Assembly: GCA_902795665.1 (NCBI GenBank)
Contig: CADBMA010000040.1
Span: forward strand, 1-12,916
Length of the DNA stretch: 12,916 nt
From: an uncultured Rhodospirillales bacterium
GTDB taxonomy: Bacteria > Pseudomonadota > Alphaproteobacteria > RF32 > CAG-239
Direction of reading: 5' to 3'
In this document: piece after piece, positions 6,452-12,415 of the stretch
Layout: every line of letters begins with the position of its first letter
How positions within the stretch are numbered: the stretch's first letter is position 1
The notes under the pieces: model-generated
The model's database searches: none
Told to the model about the DNA's origin: nothing
The model's input: only the letters and a program-made list of their open reading frames with translations
Position numbers and translations under genes: made by a program

Positions 6452-7708
6452 ATGAAAAAAATTTTAACTTTGACCGCTCTTGGAGTGGTTTTGGCTTGTT
6501 CCGATGCAAGCGCATCCGGATTTTATTTAAAAGAACAATCTGCAGCTGCTCAAGGCAATGCCTTTGCCGGTGCCACAGCAGGAGCCGAGGATATATCTTA
6601 TTCTTATTTTAACCCTGCTGCATTATCCCGTCATAAAGGCACAAATATTGAGTTGGGCGGCACATGGATTGCCCCAAAATCTACTGCTCACAATGCTTCA
6701 AACAGTTTTGGCGAGCATAATGATTATATGGGAGATATTGTACATTCGGCTGCTGCTCCGCAAATGTACATATCTCATCAATTGAATAATGAGATCACTA
6801 TTGGACTATCCGGAAACGCTCCGTTCGGAATGATTACAAAGTATGGTGATGACTGGGCCGGACGCAATCATGGTACATTATCAAAAATTATCAGTGCAAC
6901 TTTTACTCCGATGATTGCGTATAAAGTCAATGACGAGTTTGCTCTGGGTGCCGGAATGCCAATTCAGTATATCCGTGCCACTTTGCGCAATGGCGTTATT
7001 GCCGGACAAAATCCAATGACCGGTGCATTAATTGAAGATAAATCAACCGTACATGGTGATACCATTGATGTTGGCTATCAACTCGGTGCATTATACGAAC
7101 CTTGGAAAGGCACTCGTTTTGGTATAGGTTATCGCAGCGAGATAAAGCATAAAATTAAAGGCGATATTGAATTTGACGGACCCTTAAGCTTTATGAATCA
7201 GGATTTATCCTGCCGTCTTAATGCTCCGGCAAGTTTGACCATTGGTGCTTATCACGATATTAATCAAGATTGGGCAGTGATGGCAGAATATAGCCGAGTT
7301 TATTGGTCAAGTTTTGATCATTTGGTTCTGTATGGTGCAGAAAACGGAAAACTGAGCCATACTGAAGAAAAATGGAAAGATACTGATTTTTATGCTTTGG
7401 GTATTAGCAAGCAGCTCGATGCTCAGTGGAAATTGCGTCTTGGTGTAGCTTTTGAAAAAAGTGCTGTAGGAGATGAATATCGCACACCGCGCATTCCTGA
7501 TAGCAATCGCTACTGGTACTCTGCCGGTCTTGAATATAAATATAATGATAAGCTGACATTTAATGTCGGATATACTCATATTATTGCCGACAGCAGCAAA
7601 GTAAGTTTGCGCGGCGATCATATTGGCGATGCAAGCCGCGGTGCCATTAACGTGAAATATAATAACAAAATTAATATTATTGCCGGTTCAATTACCTACA
7701 ACTTCTAA
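6452..7708 (+). CDS. fadL: outer-membrane long-chain fatty acid transporter, FadL/OmpP1/TodX family
   Basis: This 418-residue protein is a FadL-type beta-barrel, which takes hydrophobic substrates, classically long-chain fatty acids, across the outer membrane. Residues 1-21 are a signal peptide ending in DASA, and the mature protein opens with the family signature SGFYLKEQSAAAQGNAFAG. The conserved NPAAL box of the N-terminal plug is at 54-58. The rest alternates in the manner of beta strands with many aromatic residues and ends in ITYNF, the terminal Phe expected of barrels inserted by the BAM complex. Length fits the family (about 420-450). A Cys at residue 16 resembles a lipobox only loosely, so I favour signal peptidase I. 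The divergent aas gene supports a fatty-acid role; aromatic hydrocarbons are the other substrates known for the family. The ATG at 6452 lacks a visible ribosome-binding site. Confidence 0.92.
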   Translation: MKKILTLTALGVVLACSDASASGFYLKEQSAAAQGNAFAGATAGAEDISYSYFNPAALSRHKGTNIELGGTWIAPKSTAHNASNSFGEHNDYMGDIVHSAAAPQMYISHQLNNEITIGLSGNAPFGMITKYGDDWAGRNHGTLSKIISATFTPMIAYKVNDEFALGAGMPIQYIRATLRNGVIAGQNPMTGALIEDKSTVHGDTIDVGYQLGALYEPWKGTRFGIGYRSEIKHKIKGDIEFDGPLSFMNQDLSCRLNAPASLTIGAYHDINQDWAVMAEYSRVYWSSFDHLVLYGAENGKLSHTEEKWKDTDFYALGISKQLDAQWKLRLGVAFEKSAVGDEYRTPRIPDSNRYWYSAGLEYKYNDKLTFNVGYTHIIADSSKVSLRGDHIGDASRGAINVKYNNKINIIAGSITYNF

Positions 7709-7729
7709 TTTTGTTTTGCATATTATCAC

Positions 7730-7755
7730 AAAGCCTGCCCTTTGGGGCAGGCTTT
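7730..7755 (+). terminator. rho-independent terminator after fadL
   Basis: AAAGCCTGCCC (7730-7740) pairs perfectly with GGGCAGGCTTT (7745-7755) around a four-base TTTG loop. The 11-bp stem is strong, but the following TTTACTTGTT tract is a weak T run. It starts 22 bases after the fadL stop and separates fadL from the glycosyltransferase genes. Confidence 0.82.
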
Positions 7756-7781
7756 ACTTGTTACAAAGTCATAAAATGCCG

Positions 7782-7810
7782 TTGACTGTTTGAAAATGCC
7801 AACTTAATAT
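7782..7810 (+). promoter_or_regulatory. sigma70-type promoter for the glycosyltransferase pair
   Basis: TTGACT (7782-7787, five of six) and TAATAT (7805-7810) are separated by the ideal 17 bases, just after the fadL terminator. Transcription would begin near 7817, about 30 bases before the ATG at 7847, with the AAGGA ribosome-binding site between. This is the best-looking promoter in the window. Confidence 0.62.
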
Positions 7811-7846
7811 GTCCCCATAAACTAACGTTAAATATAAGGAAAAATT

Positions 7847-9022
7847 ATGAAATTAATGTTCATTCGCAACCGCAATGTGCTGAACACCAAGTGGTTGGTT
7901 GAATATATTAATACGCTGCAGGAAAGCCGTCCCGACTACGAGATTTCGGTTGTTTGCGATACATATAAAAAAGTAGGTAGCGGCTGTGAATTTAACCATA
8001 AGGTAAAATTGCTTAACTTAAGCGGAAAAGATAAAAACCCGCTTCGTGATTTATATCACAAAATTCGCTGCAAGGTAACTCCGGCATGGTTCCGCTATAA
8101 AAAATTAATCAAGAAAGAAAAACCGGATATAATAATCTGTTATTTTCCAACTGATTTGTTTAATGTTACCATGTTTCAGAAACACAATATCCCTATTATA
8201 ATGATGCTGCATGGTACTCCCGATACCGTTCTTGGAAAATATCGCGATTGCAAACTGGGAGATCTTTACCAGCATATTCGCAAAGAATTTTATCCTCTGC
8301 GCAAACTTCATCAGTGCGGGTTTAAACAGGTTTCTGTATATCAAACCTTGCTTAAATCTTTTATCCCGATGGTGCCGTCAGAGTTTAATCCGCAAAAAAT
8401 TGTCAGCATTCCCAATATGGTGAAACAATTGACGGCAGAGCAATATGCTGACCTGAGCACTGAAAAGAAAAAAATTATTTATATTGCCCGTATTGAGCGT
8501 GATGGCAAAAGACAACACCGATTGGTGGAAGCGTTTGGAAAAATTGCTAAAGACTTTCCGGAATGGGTAGTAGAATTTTGGGGATTGCATAAATATCCAA
8601 AATACGAAGAAGAGATATACAATATCGCTCGTAACAACAAAATACAAGACCGCGTTTTTATACGCGGGTATAGCAACAATGTGCTAGAGGTGTACCAAAG
8701 TGCAGATATTCACGCTTTTCCCAGCCGATATGAGGGATTTGGGCTGGCTATTGTTGATGGACAAGCTGCCGGTTTGCCCACAATCGGATTTATCGATGCT
8801 CCGGCGGTAAATGAATTAATTATTGATGGACACAACGGCTTTTTGGCTGACGGAGTTGATGAATTTGCAGAAAAGCTTGCCGAACTGATGCGCAATCAAA
8901 AACTGCGTATAAAATTCGGCCGCAACGCAATTGAAGATGCAAAGAAATATTCTCCGCAAAATATTGCAAAAATGTGGACTAAACTGATTGATGAAACGGT
9001 AAAGGAGAGTAAACATGCCTAA
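7847..9022 (+). CDS. glycosyltransferase, GT4-like (GT-B fold)
   Basis: The 391-residue protein has the two-domain GT-B layout. The C-terminal domain opens with IIYIARIERDGKRQHRLVEAF (cut short here: residues 210-230), where Arg215 and Lys221 match the usual phosphate-binding pair, and contains ADIHAFPSRYEGFGLAIVDG (286-305), the sugar-nucleotide site. The EX7E motif reads Glu296 and Asp304, so the second acidic residue is Asp. The N-terminal acceptor domain is divergent and contains LHGTPD (121-126). No membrane segment or signal peptide is evident, so it should work at the cytoplasmic face. AAGGA (7836-7840) six bases before the ATG marks the start. It overlaps the next gene by eight bases. 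Probable role: one sugar addition in a surface glycan such as LPS core, O-antigen or exopolysaccharide. Donor and acceptor cannot be told from sequence. Confidence 0.88.
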   Translation: MKLMFIRNRNVLNTKWLVEYINTLQESRPDYEISVVCDTYKKVGSGCEFNHKVKLLNLSGKDKNPLRDLYHKIRCKVTPAWFRYKKLIKKEKPDIIICYFPTDLFNVTMFQKHNIPIIMMLHGTPDTVLGKYRDCKLGDLYQHIRKEFYPLRKLHQCGFKQVSVYQTLLKSFIPMVPSEFNPQKIVSIPNMVKQLTAEQYADLSTEKKKIIYIARIERDGKRQHRLVEAFGKIAKDFPEWVVEFWGLHKYPKYEEEIYNIARNNKIQDRVFIRGYSNNVLEVYQSADIHAFPSRYEGFGLAIVDGQAAGLPTIGFIDAPAVNELIIDGHNGFLADGVDEFAEKLAELMRNQKLRIKFGRNAIEDAKKYSPQNIAKMWTKLIDETVKESKHA

Positions 9023-9989
9023 AGTATCAGTTTTAATGCCGGTATATAAGACTAATCCTCAGCATTTGAGTGAGGCAATTGATAGCATTCTTAACCAGAC
9101 ATTTACAGATTTTGAATTTCTTATCCTTGATGATTGTCCGACTGATAAATCGGTTGAAAAAATTGTAAAAGAATATTCAGATAAACGCATTAAATATATG
9201 CGCAATGAACTGAATATGGGGATATCCGAGGCACGCAACAAATTAATTGAAATGGCTAAAGGCGAATATCTGGCAGTTATGGACCACGATGACATATCTA
9301 TCCCCCGTCGCTTTGCCGCAGAAGTGGATTATCTTGATAAACACCCAAACGTTGGTGTGGTTTCTACCAGATTTGACATTTTAACAGACAAGTCACATAA
9401 ACACTCTACCTTTTCCGATGACCACGATATTAAATTGGCACTTATGCGCACTTGCGCAATGCTGCATCCGGCTTCAATGATTCGGAAATCTGTGTTGCTT
9501 GACAATAATATACGTTATGAGGCCGAATTTTCTCCTGCGGAAGACTATGCCTTATTTTGTCGTTTAATCAAATATACTGAATTTCATAATATAAGTGAGA
9601 TTTTGTTCCATTATCGCAAGCATCGTACCAATACATCAAAATTAAAAGCCAAAGAAATGGCTGAGGCGGCTCACCGTGTTCACGCCTTTGTTAAGCGGGA
9701 AAATCCGGAGCTGTATCGCGAATTTTTGAATAAGGCTACTCATACCAAGCGTTTTTGCTTGTTTAACGGACTGCCGCTTTTGACCTTCATCAATAAAAAT
9801 GAACGCTGTAAAGTTCTGTTATTTGGTTTTATTCCGCTTTTCAGCACAGACTCTAGTAACGACAGGACTATGATTTCGATATTTGGAATTCCTCTGGTAT
9901 CAATACATAGCAATGAATATAAGACTCGTGTTTTACTGTTTGGTATAGTTCCGATATTATGCTACAAAAAATCTATAAAACTTCGCTAG
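9015..9989 (+). CDS. glycosyltransferase family 2 with a C-terminal repeat region
   Basis: Residues 1-205 form a GT-A-type family 2 domain: VSVLMPVYKTN at the start, SILNQTFTDFEFLILDD (24-40), NMGISEARN (67-75) and a metal-binding acidic cluster MDHDD (89-93, a DxD variant). AEDYALFCRL (175-184) matches the ED-containing acceptor loop of the family. The ribosome-binding site AAGGAG (9002-9007) lies inside the preceding gene, and the ATG overlaps that gene's end by eight bases, so the two are probably translated together. The last 75 residues do not belong to the catalytic domain and hold four copies of an LFGxxPL-like motif about 20 residues apart. No membrane anchor is clear. Likely role: transfer of a sugar to a surface glycan together with the GT4-like partner. 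The specific product is unknown. Confidence 0.9.
   Translation: MPKVSVLMPVYKTNPQHLSEAIDSILNQTFTDFEFLILDDCPTDKSVEKIVKEYSDKRIKYMRNELNMGISEARNKLIEMAKGEYLAVMDHDDISIPRRFAAEVDYLDKHPNVGVVSTRFDILTDKSHKHSTFSDDHDIKLALMRTCAMLHPASMIRKSVLLDNNIRYEAEFSPAEDYALFCRLIKYTEFHNISEILFHYRKHRTNTSKLKAKEMAEAAHRVHAFVKRENPELYREFLNKATHTKRFCLFNGLPLLTFINKNERCKVLLFGFIPLFSTDSSNDRTMISIFGIPLVSIHSNEYKTRVLLFGIVPILCYKKSIKLR
9759..9959 (+). repeat. four-copy LFGxxPL protein repeat in the GT2 C-terminus
   Basis: The copies are LFNGLPLL (249-256), LFGFIPLF (269-276), IFGIPLVSI (289-297) and LFGIVPIL (308-315), spaced 20, 20 and 19 residues. Each is separated by a polar stretch carrying an Arg or Lys just before the next copy (for example ERCKVL, DRTMIS, YKTRVL). 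The pattern suggests short beta hairpins of a small repeat module. I recall similar LFGIPL-type tails on other LPS and capsule transferases; their function is not clear to me. Confidence 0.65.
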
Positions 9990-10035
9990 AGTTAAAAAAT
10001 ATAAAAAATTAACTAATAAAAAAAATATTACAGGC

Positions 10036-10066
10036 TTGATTTTATCAAAAATTATTATACTATTAT
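10036..10066 (+). promoter_or_regulatory. weak promoter region with palindrome upstream of the Skp-like gene
   Basis: The palindrome TTGAT-TTT-ATCAA (10036-10048) is followed by AT-rich -10-like words TATACT (10056-10061) and TATTAT (10061-10066). As a -35, TTGATT would be 14 or 19 bases from these, neither ideal. The palindrome resembles an FNR box but with a three-base instead of four-base centre. No terminator is visible after the GT2 gene, so read-through from it is also possible. Confidence 0.25.
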
Positions 10067-10120
10067 AGAGATTTGGTTTCGGATATCCCCGAAAAACGTA
10101 GAAAAAGAAAGGAAAACAAA

Positions 10121-10570
10121 ATGAAAAAATCTTATATGTTATTATCTGCAGTAATAGCATTTTTGCTGGTTGTCGGTATTTGCATTTTCAAATGCGGTAA
10201 TGATATTGCAATTGTTGACGTTGCCGCTGTTGTTAACCACTCTGAGCAAGTAAAAGCTTTGAGGGAAGAACAAACTGCACAGGCCCAAGAATTGAATCAG
10301 TGGTTGCAAGAGGCTCAGACCAAAGTTGAAAAAGAAAAAGATAAGAACAAAAAAGAAGATCTTATGAGAAAATATAGCGAAGAGTTCAACCAAAAAAGAC
10401 AAGAAGTTGCTCAACGCTACAGCGAAGAATTGAAGAGCATTGATGATAACATTACTGCCACTATTACTGAATATGCCAAGAAAAAAGGCTATAAATTAGT
10501 GATAGCAAAGAGCCTGACTATTTATGGCGGTAAAGATATTACTGATGAAATTACAAAACTTGTAAAATAA
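10121..10570 (+). CDS. Skp/OmpH-like periplasmic coiled-coil protein with N-terminal membrane anchor
   Basis: I place the start at the ATG at 10121, since AAAGGA (10108-10113) lies seven bases upstream; an in-frame ATG at 10073 would add 16 charged residues before the signal segment. The 149-residue product has a membrane segment (residues 6-23) followed by IAIVDVAAVVNHSEQVKAL (29-47), the strand and helix that open Skp/OmpH proteins. A long, highly charged coiled coil follows (about 44-108), then a return helix and the closing KGYKLVIAKSLTIYGGKDIT (122-141), also typical. Skp-family chaperones hold unfolded outer-membrane proteins in the periplasm. Here the hydrophobic segment lacks a clear signal-peptidase site (it runs into CIFKCG), so the protein is probably anchored in the inner membrane. 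It is not next to bamA or lpxD, the usual context, so orthology with skp is uncertain. Confidence 0.78.
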   Translation: MKKSYMLLSAVIAFLLVVGICIFKCGNDIAIVDVAAVVNHSEQVKALREEQTAQAQELNQWLQEAQTKVEKEKDKNKKEDLMRKYSEEFNQKRQEVAQRYSEELKSIDDNITATITEYAKKKGYKLVIAKSLTIYGGKDITDEITKLVK

Positions 10571-10584
10571 TTTATCAGCATTAC

Positions 10585-10615
10585 AAAAAACTCCCCTTAA
10601 TCGGGGAGTTTTTTT
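10585..10615. terminator. bidirectional rho-independent terminator
   Basis: AAAAAACTCCCC (10585-10596) pairs with GGGGAGTTTTTT (10603-10614) around a six-base loop, with T runs on both strands. It ends the Skp-like gene on the plus strand and the phosphoesterase operon on the minus strand. The stop codon of the phosphoesterase (10597-10599) is in the loop. Confidence 0.92.
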
Positions 10616-11736
10616 GTCTTTGGATTGAGGTTTACAACGACATATTCAGACTTTGTGCCGGTCTTGAATTTTATTGACCAATCTGATAAACCTGAAGTTA
10701 CAATAAAATCGGTAACATTACGTTTTTCGTGGCCATATACACGATCATTAGCACCAATCCACTTGCCGACTTGATTAAACGGCCACAGCTGCCCTCCGTG
10801 GGTATGTCCGGAAAGCACAAGATCGACTTTGGCAGACGCTTGATTTTTAAAATCTGCAGGTTGATGGTCGGCAACAATCAGATAGTGTTTTTCATCAAAA
10901 TCTTTTACAAAATCAGCCATAGACTTGCGGCGTCCGCCCTGCTCTTTTTCAACTGAAAAATCGCGGCGTCCAATGATATATATGTTATTTGCAATGTTTG
11001 CGGATGTGTCGTGCAGAACTTTAATTCCGTTTTTTTTAAGTTCGGCAACCAGATCAGCGCCGCTAAAACCGCGGTACTGAGGACCATAGTATCCGCTGTC
11101 ATGGTTACCAAATACAAAATATACGCCGTATGTGGTTTGCATTTTTCCCAGAATTCGGCAGGCTTCTATCATATCTTGGCGCGTGGTACCGTCATCAACA
11201 AAATCGCCTGCAATAACGACAATATCAGGATTTTCGGACTGCATTGCAGCAATATGTTCGGCAAATCCATCTGCATTGAATGTGGTGCCGATATGCGAAT
11301 CCGCAAACATCACGATTTTTAAGTCATTGATATCTTTATCGGTAGACAGATTATATTCCGTAGACCACACATGATGATTGCAGTACCACCCAACGGTCAG
11401 TGCCGACAAGGCAAGAAGCAAAGCAGCTCCGCCGGCGTAGTAATGTTTGAATTTATGCCCGCTGATTTTTTGCCAAACGTAGGCTATGCTATCGCAAATT
11501 ATCCATGACAAAGCAAAGTATATAATACAAACAATGGCGTTCATAAAATTTATCAGCAATCCGATAATCACAAAGCCACCAAATACTATACCGCCGCCGA
11601 TTGCTGCCTTGCGCTTTTCAGAATCTTTGGTCAAGCGCCGAATGCACTCAAACTTACAAATACGATTGCTGACATATACTAATGCTGCGCCGGTTAAACT
11701 CAGCGCTGTCCACATGATAAATATCCATATACTCAT
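10597..11736 (-). CDS. membrane-anchored calcineurin-like metallophosphoesterase (YaeI/YkuE-like)
   Basis: The C-terminal two-thirds of this 379-residue protein is a binuclear-metal phosphoesterase: DSH (146-148), GDFVDD (177-182), GNHD (210-213), His291 in ADHQP, and GHTHGGQ (310-316), the full set of metal ligands in order. The GHTHGGQLWPF ending and single-domain layout resemble the YaeI/YkuE group. The N-terminal 120 residues contain about four membrane helices (roughly 1-23, 45-65, 66-86 and 100-118), placing the catalytic domain at the membrane, probably acting on a lipid or lipid-linked phosphate. The substrate cannot be read from the sequence; a role in lipid A or undecaprenyl metabolism is possible but unsupported. 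The ATG at 11736 has AGG eight bases upstream. It follows the iron-sulfur flavoprotein gene by 29 bases, so it is probably the last gene of that operon. Confidence 0.88.
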   Translation of the reverse strand: MSIWIFIMWTALSLTGAALVYVSNRICKFECIRRLTKDSEKRKAAIGGGIVFGGFVIIGLLINFMNAIVCIIYFALSWIICDSIAYVWQKISGHKFKHYYAGGAALLLALSALTVGWYCNHHVWSTEYNLSTDKDINDLKIVMFADSHIGTTFNADGFAEHIAAMQSENPDIVVIAGDFVDDGTTRQDMIEACRILGKMQTTYGVYFVFGNHDSGYYGPQYRGFSGADLVAELKKNGIKVLHDTSANIANNIYIIGRRDFSVEKEQGGRRKSMADFVKDFDEKHYLIVADHQPADFKNQASAKVDLVLSGHTHGGQLWPFNQVGKWIGANDRVYGHEKRNVTDFIVTSGLSDWSIKFKTGTKSEYVVVNLNPKTKKLPD

Positions 11737-11765
11737 TTTGCTAACCTATTGTTTTTTTATGCTGT

Positions 11766-12401
11766 CTATCTTATAAAGTTAGTAAATACGATTTCTTCTT
11801 GTTTGGGCATTGGTATACCGGATTGTTCTGCAGCTTTGCGGCATTTTAGATGCCAAGCCATATTACGGGCAAGTACGCGCATATTTTGCAGACCTTCAAA
11901 ATCTTGTTTGACTTCATCGGGTGTATGTCCATGCACCATATTCCAATATCGTCCGGAAATAACCGGCATTTCGGAGATAGTAAAATATTTGTTCAGCTGA
12001 TCCAGTGTTGCGGTTGTGCCTGAGCGGCGGGCGCTGGCAACAGCGGCTCCGGGCTTATGTCTGAAAATATCTCCCTTTCCTGATAAAAAGGCGGAATAAA
12101 ACGCACGATCAAGAAATGAGGTTATAGCGCCGCTTGCTGAAGCATAATGAACCGGCGAACCAAAAATAAAACCGTCAAAATCCTTGGCCAGTTCAACAAA
12201 TTCATTCACTTTGTCATCAATAACACAATGCCCAAGGTTGACACAAGATTGGCACCCCATACATCCTGCAATCGGTTTTAAGCCAATATGATAAATTTCC
12301 GAATCGACACCTTCTTCCTTTAGCGTTTGGGCAATTTCATTCAAGGCGGTATATGTACAACCGTTTTTGTGCGGTGAACCGTTTAACAAGAGTACTTTCA
12401 T
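11766..12401 (-). CDS. iron-sulfur flavoprotein / NADPH-dependent FMN reductase family
   Basis: The 211-residue protein has a flavodoxin-like fold. NGSPHKNGCT (7-16) is the FMN phosphate loop of this family, and FGSPVHYASASG (80-91) contacts the flavin ring. Between them lies a compact cysteine cluster, Cys47, Cys50, Cys53 and Cys59 (CX2CX2CX5C), matching the [4Fe-4S] motif of iron-sulfur flavoproteins known from anaerobes and methanogens. It probably passes electrons between a low-potential donor such as ferredoxin or flavodoxin and oxygen, peroxide or an organic acceptor; the partner is not known. The ATG at 12401 has an AAGGAT ribosome-binding site in the 14-base gap after the flavodoxin gene, so the two are almost certainly co-transcribed. 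An alternative reading is a plain NAD(P)H:quinone or nitro-reductase, but the cysteine motif favours the iron-sulfur type. Confidence 0.86.
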   Translation of the reverse strand: MKVLLLNGSPHKNGCTYTALNEIAQTLKEEGVDSEIYHIGLKPIAGCMGCQSCVNLGHCVIDDKVNEFVELAKDFDGFIFGSPVHYASASGAITSFLDRAFYSAFLSGKGDIFRHKPGAAVASARRSGTTATLDQLNKYFTISEMPVISGRYWNMVHGHTPDEVKQDFEGLQNMRVLARNMAWHLKCRKAAEQSGIPMPKQEEIVFTNFIR

Positions 12402-12415
12402 TTTATTTATCCTTA

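Noticed and set aside
10077..10094. Small hairpin TTTCGG...CCGAAA in the leader of the Skp-like gene
   Set aside because: Only a six-base stem with no T run and no match to a known regulatory RNA; too weak to call.
10073..10120. Upstream in-frame ATG of the Skp-like gene
   Set aside because: It would put 16 charged residues before the membrane segment, and the strong AAAGGA site fits the ATG at 10121 instead.
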